NCBI GenBank assembly: GCA_016872895.1
Contig: VGYT01000006.1
Coordinates: 1-38,881, forward strand
Reading direction: 5' to 3'
DNA length: 38,881 nucleotides
Origin: Planctomycetota bacterium
Lineage (GTDB): Bacteria; Planctomycetota; Phycisphaerae; FEN-1346
Shown: positions 1 through 8,582 of the stretch, one piece after another
Layout of the letters: each line of letters opens with the position of its first letter
Position numbering within the stretch: the first letter of the stretch is position 1
Program-made: the position numbers and the translations under genes
Notes under the pieces: model-generated
Seen by the model: only the letters and a program-made list of their open reading frames with translations
The model's database searches: none
What the model was told of the DNA's origin: nothing

Positions 1-44
1 TGCCGCTCTTCGATTGTCAACCGAACCACATATCGCTTGTTCAT
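1..44 (-). mobile_element. IS630-family transposase, N-terminal fragment running off the left edge
   Basis: Reverse complement reads ATG AAC AAG CGA TAT GTG GTT CGG TTG ACA ATC GAA GAG CGG = MNKRYVVRLTIEER, like the IS630-type N-terminus (K+YVVRLT.EER); an RBS-like GGAGG lies just upstream on that strand. Confidence 0.6.
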
Positions 45-172
45 GCCGATCCTCCCCGGTATCCTGACCCCCGTGTGAGAATCGGCTATTCACACAAACT
101 AACAACATCAAAAGACGACGGGTACTAGCCACGGGCGCAAGCACCGCCCCGGCAGGGGCGGACTGAATGCAG

Positions 173-192
173 CCACGGGCGCCAGCCCGTGG
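173..192. repeat. 8-bp-arm inverted repeat CCACGGGC-gcca-GCCCGTGG
   Basis: Seen directly; lies in a 500 bp stretch crowded with other palindromes. Confidence 0.7.
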
Positions 193-230
193 AGACGAAG
201 GGGGCGCCAGGTCCTTTATTCCCCCGGCCC

Positions 231-279
231 AGCCCCGTAGGGGCGACTGGTCCACGGTTCAATCGCCCCTGACGGGGCT
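231..279. repeat. Inverted repeat AGCCCCGTAGGGGCGA ... TCGCCCCTGACGGGGCT
   Basis: Arms 231-246 and 263-279 are reverse complements apart from one inserted base. Confidence 0.75.
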
Positions 280-473
280 CAAAAGAACACAAGGCGGCGC
301 CGACGTTTTCCCACGGGCTTGCGCCCCTGGCTACAGTTCAATCGGGCCTGCGGCCCTGACGGGGAGCGGGCCGGCTGCCTGACGCCGCGCTTCGGATAAA
401 CTCCGTCGGCCTCGCTTAGCCCCCGCCGCAAGGCGGGGGGCGGCAGGCGGCCGGCGCTCGGCGACGCGGCGAA

Positions 474-493
474 CCCCCTGCTTACGCAGGGGG
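474..493. repeat. Palindromic repeat CCCCCTGC-ttac-GCAGGGGG
   Basis: Perfect 8 bp arms with a 4 nt loop, between the other repeats and the first promoter. Confidence 0.7.
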
Positions 494-553
494 CTAGTGA
501 GGGCGACTCGGCGCGAGTAACTGAGGCCTGCCAAAAAAAATCGGCCGGGCAAC

Positions 554-582
554 TTGACGCGGGGGATTTTCTGGTGTATATT
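554..582 (+). promoter_or_regulatory. Sigma70-type promoter TTGACG-N17-TATATT
   Basis: -35 TTGACG (554-559), 17 bp spacer, -10 TATATT (577-582). Confidence 0.65.
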
Positions 583-589
583 ATCGGCA

Positions 590-698
590 CAAGGGTTGGC
601 GCGGCATGCAGTCCGGCCGCGCGGGAGTAGGTCAGTACAACTCGGTCTTCACGCCGGGGGAGATCGGCTGACGAAGCCGGTTTCCCCCTTTTTGTTTG
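590..698 (+). ncRNA. Candidate small RNA or attenuated leader (no known family recognised)
   Basis: Starts about 7 nt after the -10; hairpin GCGCGGC/GCCGCGC (599-605/616-622); ends in a terminator-like hairpin plus U-run; no convincing ORF inside. Confidence 0.45.
656..698 (+). terminator. Rho-independent-type terminator
   Basis: GGGGGAgatCGGCTgacgaAGCCGgtTTCCCCC followed by TTTTTGTTTG. Confidence 0.65.
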
Positions 699-774
699 TT
701 GCGTGGGGGGCCGCTGCGGGGCGGCCGTAGTCGCTGTGATAAGTCGGGCGGAGGGCGGATAAGGACGGACGACC

Positions 775-1521
775 GTGAAGCAAGCCCACATGTTGCTGCG
801 CGCCGCGGCGGTCTTGGCGTGCGCGTTTGTTATCGGCGCAGGGCTGGCGCCCGCGGCAGCCCTGGCGAATACGCCTCTTGTTTCGCCGGCTGCGCCCATA
901 GCCACGAGCGACTGGCGGTGCCATCCCGACCCCAGCCTGAATCTTATGGGCGCCGGTTTCAACGTCTTCACGGACGCCGCAATGCCGGCCGATTGGAGCC
1001 TGCTGGCGTCGCTCGCGGGCACTCCCGGCATGGGGACGATGTTTGTAACCATAAACTCGCAGGTGTGGCAGCACGCCGACGGGCATCTCTTGTTCGCCTA
1101 CCAGGTCGTGAACGGGAACGACGCCAAGGTCCGCCGCGGGAACGTTGTGGGGCACGGCTCGGAGTTCAGCGTAATAGATTCGGGCATACTGGATTACGGC
1201 GGCGACCTCGCCTACGATGCAGGCGACATCCTCTGGCTGGCCAGGACCGACGGCACTGCGCCGCAACTGGCGTTTGCTTTTGAGGGCGTGAACGGGAACT
1301 ACCAGATAGTTGAGCGGCTGCTGGAGAAGGGTCAGACGTCTTCATGGTTCTACGTGGAGACGGATGCGACGGTGTACAGCACAGCCGGGGCCACCGTGCA
1401 GGACAGCGGTCGCAGCGGCGACCGCATTCCGGTTCTCGTGCCCGCGCCTGAGCCGGCGACCGTGCTCTTGCTTGCAGCGGGAGCGGTCACAGCGCTTGTG
1501 CTGCGTCGGCGCGGCCGATGA
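775..1521 (+). CDS. Secreted PEP-CTERM sorting-domain protein
   Basis: GTG start, N-terminal signal peptide, C-terminus VPAPEPATVLLLAAGAVTALVLRRRGR = PEP motif + TM + Arg-rich tail. Confidence 0.9.
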   Translation: MKQAHMLLRAAAVLACAFVIGAGLAPAAALANTPLVSPAAPIATSDWRCHPDPSLNLMGAGFNVFTDAAMPADWSLLASLAGTPGMGTMFVTINSQVWQHADGHLLFAYQVVNGNDAKVRRGNVVGHGSEFSVIDSGILDYGGDLAYDAGDILWLARTDGTAPQLAFAFEGVNGNYQIVERLLEKGQTSSWFYVETDATVYSTAGATVQDSGRSGDRIPVLVPAPEPATVLLLAAGAVTALVLRRRGR

Positions 1522-1713
1522 GTTCCCGGGCGGCTGCAAGAGAATCGCCTCGGCGGGCGGCCGGCGCGTAGCCAGGCCGCTCGCTGTGCTTCTTGGAAGA
1601 CGCCACGGGCGATGTCCCCATGCCGTGGGGCTTTCCGTCGAGCCTTTCCGTCGTCCGTTATCGCTGCCGCCATCCGGCCTGAAGCGCCCACCGGCGGGAA
1701 CCGGCACCTGACT

Positions 1714-1812
1714 GCACCGCTCCTTTACGGTCGCGGCACGGCAAGTGCACCGCTCCCTTACGGTCGCGGCACGGCAACGGCACCGCTCCCTTACGGTCGC
1801 GGCACTGATGAG
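1714..1812. repeat. 33-bp tandem repeat, 3 copies (GCACCGCTCCYTTACGGTCGCGGCAC core)
   Basis: Core copies start at 1714, 1747 and 1780, exact 33 bp period. Confidence 0.9.
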
Positions 1813-1944
1813 GAGCGACGCCGGCATGCCCGGCGTTGACGGTTTTCGGCAGGTGCGGCCGTTTTTGGAAACTTGTGGCGGCTATGATGCCGATAATAAC
1901 AGTGCCGAGGTTGCCTTTGTGCATCATCGGCAGGGGGCGGCATG

Positions 1945-1973
1945 TTTGCATTTGCCCGAATCTGCCGTATAAT
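1945..1973 (+). promoter_or_regulatory. Sigma70-type promoter TTTGCA-N17-TATAAT
   Basis: Consensus -10 at 1968-1973 and a 4/6 -35 at 17 bp spacing, upstream of the polysaccharide export gene. Confidence 0.55.
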
Positions 1974-2155
1974 ACTCGGCGATGGCAGGCATGGCCGGGC
2001 GTGCGTCCGCGACCGTCAGGGCCGGACCGGGGTTCTGGCGCGTTGCCGTGCAACCGTAGGGCAGGAATCCGTGGAACCGCGATGACTGCCGACCGCCGCG
2101 GCGGGCAAAGGACCGCCGGCGCGGCAAGACCCAGCCGCGCGTTACGGTCCGGGGG

Positions 2156-3019
2156 ATGCCGATAATGATAAAACCAGGCAGACTGGCCGCTGTGGTGGCG
2201 GTTCAGGTGGGTTGTGCCTTGCTGCTGGGCTGCGGCAGCAGTGCGGAACGCCTGAGGGCGTTCCTTCAGCAGCCGCGGTCTCCCGTGTCGGCGACCGAGT
2301 ACCGCGTCCTGCCGCCCGACATCCTCACGATCTCGTCTCTGCACGTGCCGGACATCAACAACGTCACGGAGCGTGTCCGCCCTGACGGCAAGATCAACCT
2401 TCCCCTCATCGGCGAAGTCTACGTGGCCGATCTCACGCCGAAAGAGATCGAGGACGTCCTGAAGAAGGCCGCCCGCGAGTACTACGAGCAGGTCGATGCG
2501 ACCGTCCGCGTCGTGGGCTACAACTCGCAGAAGATATACGTGTTCGGCCAGGTGGGCCGCCCGGGACCGATCCCGTGGACGGGGTGCGACACGCTGCTCG
2601 ACGTGCTGGCCCAGGTCCAGCCGACCACGCTGTCCTGGCCGGAGAAGATCAGCGTGGTCCGCGGCAAGCCGCCGCAGCAGGGCGGGTACTTGCCTTCTAA
2701 GAAGCGAGATAAGAAGAAGGAACCGGCCGCGGAGCCGGGAAAGCCGCCCGAGGAAGGCGGCGGTCAGGAGGTGTGGAAGGCCGAGGCCAAGCAAGCCATC
2801 ATGCAAGTCAACATGATGAAAATGGTGGAAAAGGGGGACCTGTCTCAGAACGTCCTCTTGCGACCGAACGACGTTGTTTACGTGCCGCCGAACCCGCTCG
2901 CGGCGATCGGGTTGGCGATCCAGCAGATCCTTATGCCTATTCGTCCGGCGGCTGAGACGGTTACCACGCCAGCCTACGCCGCGCGGGCGGTCACCTACGG
3001 GGCGGCAGGGGTGCCCTAA
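2156..3019 (+). CDS. Polysaccharide biosynthesis/export lipoprotein (Wza-like, SLBB)
   Basis: Lipobox LLLGCG; YRVLPPDILTISSLHVPDINNVTERVRPDGKINLPLIGEVYVADLT is typical of Poly_export; SLBB-like VFGQVGRPGPIPWTG. Confidence 0.9.
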   Translation: MPIMIKPGRLAAVVAVQVGCALLLGCGSSAERLRAFLQQPRSPVSATEYRVLPPDILTISSLHVPDINNVTERVRPDGKINLPLIGEVYVADLTPKEIEDVLKKAAREYYEQVDATVRVVGYNSQKIYVFGQVGRPGPIPWTGCDTLLDVLAQVQPTTLSWPEKISVVRGKPPQQGGYLPSKKRDKKKEPAAEPGKPPEEGGGQEVWKAEAKQAIMQVNMMKMVEKGDLSQNVLLRPNDVVYVPPNPLAAIGLAIQQILMPIRPAAETVTTPAYAARAVTYGAAGVP

Positions 3020-3036
3020 CCACTGCGAGACGAACC

Positions 3037-5103
3037 GTGCCTGAGAAGACCCAGAAAACGCTTCGGGATTTCCTGCGGATCGTGTTCCGCCGCCGGTATC
3101 TGTTCATCGTCGGCATCGCCGTCTTTGCCTTCGGCACCCTGGTGGGTGCCTGCTGGTGGCCCCTGAAGTACACGGGCATGGCGAAGTTTGAGCGCCGCGC
3201 CGACCCTGCCTCCGAGGACATCACTCGCGGCAAGAGCGAGTCGTTTGACTCGCTCAAACTGACCCTCCAGCACGAACTGGCGGGTTTGAACGCCGTCGAG
3301 CGGGCCGTTGGCGACCTGGAGAAGCGCGGGCTGTTCAGGGAGATGGGCCTGGACGCCCCCTTGCCGCGAGGCCCGGACGGCAGACTCGCGGCCGACGGGG
3401 TGAGGGCCAAACAGGAACTCGTCACCGCTTTGCAGGCGGCGCTCAAGGTCAACTTCGAGGTGCGTTCCGACCAGGTGGACCTCGTTTCGGTGACGTTCAC
3501 GCACCCCGACCCGCGCCTGGCCCAGGAGATGCCCAACACCCTCGTCACCAACTACATCAACCGCATCAGCGAGCAAATCATCACGAACCTGACGGCCAGC
3601 CGCGACTTCCTCCAGTCGAAGGTCACGGACGCCACGACCCGTCATACGGAAATCGTCCAGAGAAAGACCGACTTCGAGGTGAAGAACGCCGGCATGCTGC
3701 CGGACAACCCCGGTGCGCTTTACGACCAGATTCAGCGCGTCAGCAGCGACATCGACACGGTCCGCCGCCAGCAGACCGTTGCAAAGCAGAGGCTCGAACG
3801 TCTTCAGGCGGTGACGGGTGGCGAGAAGCCTGCGGACAGCGCCGCAGCGCCGCCCAAGACGGAAGGCGGTACGGCTGCCCCGCCTGCCGCTTCTGCGGCG
3901 GGCGCGCCGGCTGCTGTTGCGGCTGCCCCGCTGGCCGCTCCTGCGGCGGCCCCACCGGCGACCGAAGTCGGTGTGACTCCTTCTGTGACTGAAGGCGCGG
4001 CAGCCCCGCCCACGACGGAAGGCGGTGCGGCTCCGCCCAAGAAGGAAGGCGCCCCGGCGGCAGCGCCCCAGGAGAAGAGCAGCCTGAGTGCCAAGGTGTC
4101 GCCGCCTGCCGACCTGACCGCGGGCCTGACGCCCGACCAGATCATCAAGGTGCCGAACCCCGAGTTTTCTCGCGTGGAGGAAGAACTCAGGCAGGCCAAG
4201 CGGGCGCTGTCCGATGCGCAGGTGCTGTCGTACATGACCGACAAACATCCCACGGTCGTCGCGCTGAAGAAGAAGGTCGCCGAACTGGAGACCCGCTTTC
4301 AGCAAACCCCGCGGTTCGTCAACCAGGAGGTCTATGTTACAAGGACGCCCGTGGTCGTTGATGAGGAGGGCCTGCGGGAAAGGCAGTTGCGCGAGGAGCA
4401 GCGGCAGAGAGACCTGCAACTGCGCGACGCGCTGCTGCGCATGGACATGGCCGGCATCCAGGCGGAAATCGAGAGCACAACCAATGAAATGGAACGCCTT
4501 CAGAACCGCCTCGCCAAACTCCAGGAAATGATGATGGGGTTCGGCCCTGTCAGGCAGGAATACGTCCAGATCCTCAAGGAGGTCGAGGACCAGCAGGCGG
4601 AAGTGGACCGCTGGCAGAAACGCCTGACGGAGGTGCAGATGGCCCTCGCGGCCGAGGCCGCCAAACGCCGCACCCACCTGAACCAGGTCGAACTGGCCCA
4701 GGAACAGTTCCAGCCGTCTTCTCCGAAACTGCTGTACGTGCTGGCCTTCGCGCTTGTCGGGGCGCTCGGTTTTGGCGGAGGCCTTGTGTTCTTGGCCGAC
4801 ATGATGGACCGCTCCATCGCAACGACCGAGGAGGCCGTACGGCACTTCAATATGCCCGTGTACGGCGTCGTGGGTGAGATCGTGACGCCTCGCGAGCGCA
4901 CGCGGAAGAAAGTGCTTCGCTGGGTCCTGGGGCCGGTCGGGTTCGTTGTCGCCGTGCTCCTTGTCGGGGCGGCGGCCCTGAACATCGTCCTGTGGCTCCA
5001 GTCGCGCAGCGAGTACGACGAATGGAGGGCCGCCCCGGTGACCTTCGTCTGCAACCAGGCCGCCGAGGTGGTGGACGGCCTCAAGAACAAACTGCGGGGG
5101 TGA
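3037..5103 (+). CDS. Wzz/GumC-type polysaccharide chain-length determinant
   Basis: GTG start; N-terminal TM, long coiled coils, C-terminal TM followed by DMMDRSIATTEEAVRHFNMPVYGVV; Ala/Pro-rich insert in the middle. Confidence 0.85.
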   Translation: MPEKTQKTLRDFLRIVFRRRYLFIVGIAVFAFGTLVGACWWPLKYTGMAKFERRADPASEDITRGKSESFDSLKLTLQHELAGLNAVERAVGDLEKRGLFREMGLDAPLPRGPDGRLAADGVRAKQELVTALQAALKVNFEVRSDQVDLVSVTFTHPDPRLAQEMPNTLVTNYINRISEQIITNLTASRDFLQSKVTDATTRHTEIVQRKTDFEVKNAGMLPDNPGALYDQIQRVSSDIDTVRRQQTVAKQRLERLQAVTGGEKPADSAAAPPKTEGGTAAPPAASAAGAPAAVAAAPLAAPAAAPPATEVGVTPSVTEGAAAPPTTEGGAAPPKKEGAPAAAPQEKSSLSAKVSPPADLTAGLTPDQIIKVPNPEFSRVEEELRQAKRALSDAQVLSYMTDKHPTVVALKKKVAELETRFQQTPRFVNQEVYVTRTPVVVDEEGLRERQLREEQRQRDLQLRDALLRMDMAGIQAEIESTTNEMERLQNRLAKLQEMMMGFGPVRQEYVQILKEVEDQQAEVDRWQKRLTEVQMALAAEAAKRRTHLNQVELAQEQFQPSSPKLLYVLAFALVGALGFGGGLVFLADMMDRSIATTEEAVRHFNMPVYGVVGEIVTPRERTRKKVLRWVLGPVGFVVAVLLVGAAALNIVLWLQSRSEYDEWRAAPVTFVCNQAAEVVDGLKNKLRG

Positions 5104-5112
5104 TGCCGGCCA

Positions 5113-5976
5113 ATGTATCTGAAATTCTACAAACTGCGGGAGTTCCCGTTCGCCATCACGTGCGACGAGCGGTTCTTCTACGAAAGCGCCGTCCACACAG
5201 AGGCGCTGGCCAACATGATGTATACCGTCCAGCAGCGCAAGGGCATGGTGCTCGTGACGGGCGAGGTCGGGGCGGGCAAGACGTTCGTCGGGAACATGCT
5301 CGGCGCACGACTGGGTCCCGGCTGCCAGACCGCGATGATGAATAATCCCCCGCAGTCCGGCAAGCAACTCATCGTCAGCCTTGCCAGGCGAATCGGGATG
5401 AGCGTGCGCGCCTCGGCCGACAAGATCAGTCTTCTGGAAGACCTGGAGCAGCACCTGGCGCGCCTGCACGCGCGCGGCCGCCTGGCAGCCCTGATCATCG
5501 ACGAGGCCCAGGACCTCACGCCCACCAGCCTGGAGGAACTTCGCCTCCTGTGGAACTGGGAACAGAGCGGCCAGCGCCTCATCCAGATCATCCTCATCGG
5601 GCAGCCTGAACTCCGCAAGAGGCTCCTGGAGCCCAAGTGGGAGGCCCTGAGGCAGCGCATCGTCCTCAGTTATCACCTGGGGCACCTCTCCGCCGCAGAC
5701 ACGCCCGCCTACATAGCGCACCGCCTGCGGGTTGCGGCCGATGAGGGGTGCGCGGCCGAGTTCACCATGGCGGCCATGGAAGATATTCACGCGGCCACCG
5801 ACGGCATTCCGCGCCTCATCAACATCCTCTGCGACAACGCCCTGCTGGTCGGGTACGCCAAGGGCGCATCGCCCGTCGACAGGCCGATCATTTCAGAGGT
5901 GTTGCGCGACATGACCTGCTGGGGCCTTCGAACGCCGGAACCGGCGCCGCAGCCGACGGCCCTGGCGAGCGATTAG
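5113..5976 (+). CDS. ExeA/XrtA-associated AAA ATPase
   Basis: Start MYLKFYKLREFPFAITCDERFFY; Walker A GEVGAGKT; Walker B ALIIDEAQDL. Confidence 0.9.
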   Translation: MYLKFYKLREFPFAITCDERFFYESAVHTEALANMMYTVQQRKGMVLVTGEVGAGKTFVGNMLGARLGPGCQTAMMNNPPQSGKQLIVSLARRIGMSVRASADKISLLEDLEQHLARLHARGRLAALIIDEAQDLTPTSLEELRLLWNWEQSGQRLIQIILIGQPELRKRLLEPKWEALRQRIVLSYHLGHLSAADTPAYIAHRLRVAADEGCAAEFTMAAMEDIHAATDGIPRLINILCDNALLVGYAKGASPVDRPIISEVLRDMTCWGLRTPEPAPQPTALASD

Positions 5977-5985
5977 GAGCAGCGT

Positions 5986-6822
5986 GTGGCAAACGTCTGG
6001 GACGCCATGAAGAAGCACCAGGCCGAGCAGGTCGCGGGGGCCGCGCCGCAGCAGCCGCCCGGGGATGAGGCCCCGGCCGCCGATTCGGGGCAGGGTCGGC
6101 CCCCCGCCGCCGCCCAGGCCGGCGGGCGGACGGCCCTCGGGCAGGTCATTCTGAACGGCTACTCGCCGGCCCTGGTTGCCCATCATGACCGCGGCGGCAG
6201 GGTCACCGAGGAATACCGCGGGCTCCGCACGAACCTGCTTGCACAGTATCCCGACGAGCGATTCTGCCTGGTCGTGACCTCGGCCGAGGTGCGCGAAGGC
6301 AAGACCGTCACGTGCCTGAACCTGGCCCTTGTCCTGGCCGAGCGCCAGGAACGCCGCACGGTCGTCGTGGACTGCGACCTCAGAAAACGCACCGTCGCCG
6401 CCCTGATGAAGGTCAAGAATACGCCGGGCATGGCCGACCTTCTTCGCGGCACGGCCCGGCTGGACGACGTCGCCCAGGCCACCCCCTACCGCAACCTGTT
6501 CGTGGTTCCGGCCGGGCAGGCGGCTAAAGACGAGGTGGGTGAAATCCTCGGCCGCCCGGAACTCGAGGAAATCGTCAACGAGTTGCGCAGGCGCTACGAT
6601 TACGTGCTCTTCGATACCCCGCCGGTCAGCATCGCGTCTGATGCCGGCATGGTGGGCCGGGCCACGCATGAAGCCATCCTCGTCGTCCGCATGAACAAGA
6701 CACATCGGGAATCGGTGGACAGGGCCATACGCCTCCTTCACGCCGCGAACGTCAAGCCGGTCGGCTTGGTCCTGACGCACCAGAAGTACTACATTCCAAA
6801 TTACCTTTACCGCTACTCATGA
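5986..6822 (+). CDS. CpsD/CapB-type tyrosine autokinase
   Basis: EEYRGLRTNL, EVREGKTVTCLNLA, VVVDCDLRKRT, VLFDTPPVSIASDAGMVG; C-terminal Tyr cluster KYYIPNYLYRYS. Confidence 0.88.
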   Translation: MANVWDAMKKHQAEQVAGAAPQQPPGDEAPAADSGQGRPPAAAQAGGRTALGQVILNGYSPALVAHHDRGGRVTEEYRGLRTNLLAQYPDERFCLVVTSAEVREGKTVTCLNLALVLAERQERRTVVVDCDLRKRTVAALMKVKNTPGMADLLRGTARLDDVAQATPYRNLFVVPAGQAAKDEVGEILGRPELEEIVNELRRRYDYVLFDTPPVSIASDAGMVGRATHEAILVVRMNKTHRESVDRAIRLLHAANVKPVGLVLTHQKYYIPNYLYRYS

Positions 6823-6928
6823 GACGTCCGGGCACGAAAGCCGCACCCCGTCAGGGAAAGGCGCCCGCAACCGGGGGAGGGCCGGAAGCCCGCTTCCCGG
6901 GGTCGGCTGCCGCCGTTCAGGACATGCT

Positions 6929-8563
6929 ATGGCAACTGCACATCCGGCTGGGCGTCAGAGGTGGTTGACGGCGGCGGGTTGGCTGCTGCTCCTGGCGGGG
7001 CTGGCGGCAACCTACGCCCAGACCTTCGCCGAGATGTGGCGGCGGTGGTTCCCCGCCTGGCACCATGCGCACCTGGGCCTTTATGACCGCATCGTGGGCG
7101 GCGAAAGTTACTACACGCACGGCCCTGTTGTGCCGCCGGTCAGCCTCATCATCGCCATCCTGCTCATCCGCCACACGCGCTTGTCCGTCCGGCCGCAGCG
7201 GCTCCTGGGCCTGCTGGTGCTGGCCGCAAGCCTGGCGGTGCACCTTGCGGCGTGCTTCGCGCGGGTGAACTTCGTGAGCGGTTTCAGCCTGATCGGCGTG
7301 CTGGCCGGGCTGATTCTGATCGTCTGGGGCACGCCGGCCCTTCGCCGCCTGTGGTTTCCGCTTGCGCTGCTGGCGTTCATGGTGCCGCTGCCGGAGGTCT
7401 CGATTGCGCAACTCAACTTCCGCCTGAAACTTCTGGCGGCGGACTGGGGCGTGTCGCTGGCCGGCGCGCTGGGCGTCATCGTCGAGCGGTCGGGCAACCA
7501 GGTGCTGCTGGAGGGCGACAAGACGTTCGTCATTGCGAACGTGTGCAACGGCCTCCGGACGCTGATCAGCCTGCTGGGCTTCGGGGCCATATATGCGTAT
7601 GTCTGTAAACTGAGGGGATGGTGGCGGCTGGCGCTGTTCGCCATGTCGGTGCCCGTGGCGGTGGCCAGCAACTCGCTGCGAATCGTCGGCCTCATCGTCG
7701 TGGCGGACGTCTGGGACGTCCCGACGGCAGCAGGCTGGTACCACGACACCTCCGGCATTCTCATCTACCCCGTCGCCTTCGCCATGATGTTCGGCATCGA
7801 GCGCCTCGTGCTGTGGGCGCGGAAGGCCGTTGGGAAACCGGCCACGGTCGAACCGCTGTTCCACGATGTCCTTCGCGGGCCGGGGGACGACGACCAGTGG
7901 CCGCGCATGGCCCACGCCGTGGGCGGGCGCGCTGGTGCGGCGGCCGTTGCTCTTCTGCTTGTCGTCGGCGGCGTCACCTTGGCGCTGAACCGCTCTGTTC
8001 CTTCCGTGTGGAACCAGGCGCTGGCCCGCGCGGCCATGCCCACGGCGCTGGAGATGGACGGGCGCCGCTGGGAGAGTTACGACCTCGTCATGGACGACCG
8101 CACGCTGGATATCCTCGAGACGCGCGACTATCTCTACCGCCGCTATTTCAGCCCCGGCTTGCAGCCGGTGGACTTCTGCGTGATCTTCAGCCGCGACAAC
8201 CGCAAGGGCACCCATCCGCCCGACCTCTGCCTCGAAGGCGGAGGCCAGGACATCGTTGAGAAGCGCGACGTCGTCCTCCCCAACGTCGAGGGACGCGGCG
8301 AAGTGCGCTGCCGCGCCCTGGTCGTCCAGACGGGGACCAGCCGTCAGCATTTCCTGTATGTCTATAAGTGCGGAGATGAGTACACGCCCAGTTTCTGGCG
8401 GCAGCAGTTCGCCATTTTCGCCAACGGCCTGCTGGGGCGCAGCGCCAGCGGCGCGCTCATCCGCGTCTCCACGTCGGCCGACGACAACGCCGAGGCCGCC
8501 AACCGCCGAACCATGATGATGCTTGGCATCGCGCTTCCATACCTGGACCGCGCACTGCCGTGA
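6929..8563 (+). CDS. Exosortase fused to a C-terminal EpsI (DUF3485) domain
   Basis: Multi-TM; presumed catalytic residues in NVCNGLRTLISLLGF (Cys), SNSLRIVGLIV (Arg), WYHDTSGILIYPVAF (His); EpsI-like C-terminal half GTHPPDLCLEGGGQ. Confidence 0.88.
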   Translation: MATAHPAGRQRWLTAAGWLLLLAGLAATYAQTFAEMWRRWFPAWHHAHLGLYDRIVGGESYYTHGPVVPPVSLIIAILLIRHTRLSVRPQRLLGLLVLAASLAVHLAACFARVNFVSGFSLIGVLAGLILIVWGTPALRRLWFPLALLAFMVPLPEVSIAQLNFRLKLLAADWGVSLAGALGVIVERSGNQVLLEGDKTFVIANVCNGLRTLISLLGFGAIYAYVCKLRGWWRLALFAMSVPVAVASNSLRIVGLIVVADVWDVPTAAGWYHDTSGILIYPVAFAMMFGIERLVLWARKAVGKPATVEPLFHDVLRGPGDDDQWPRMAHAVGGRAGAAAVALLLVVGGVTLALNRSVPSVWNQALARAAMPTALEMDGRRWESYDLVMDDRTLDILETRDYLYRRYFSPGLQPVDFCVIFSRDNRKGTHPPDLCLEGGGQDIVEKRDVVLPNVEGRGEVRCRALVVQTGTSRQHFLYVYKCGDEYTPSFWRQQFAIFANGLLGRSASGALIRVSTSADDNAEAANRRTMMMLGIALPYLDRALP

Positions 8564-8582
8564 ATCCGGAGGAGGAGGTCAT

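Noticed and set aside
597-612. Possible sigma-54 promoter (TGGCGCGGCATGC), as expected for PrsR-controlled PEP-CTERM genes
   Set aside because: Spacing between the GG and GC elements is too short for a -24/-12 promoter
279-1052. Long minus-strand ORF over the repeat region and PEP-CTERM gene
   Set aside because: Antisense to a convincing PEP-CTERM CDS; composition is typical of spurious GC-rich ORFs. The same applies to the large antisense ORFs at 3016-5790, 10266-13013, 6917-8350, 36147-37772 and others
1658-2806. 382 aa minus-strand ORF with RDRKGAV repeats
   Set aside because: The repeats are the 33-bp DNA tandem read in reverse; the rest is antisense to the polysaccharide export gene
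6823-6928. Riboswitch in the gap before the exosortase
   Set aside because: A hairpin (CCGGAAG-cccg-CTTCCCGG) is present, but I could not match any known riboswitch core; too weak to call
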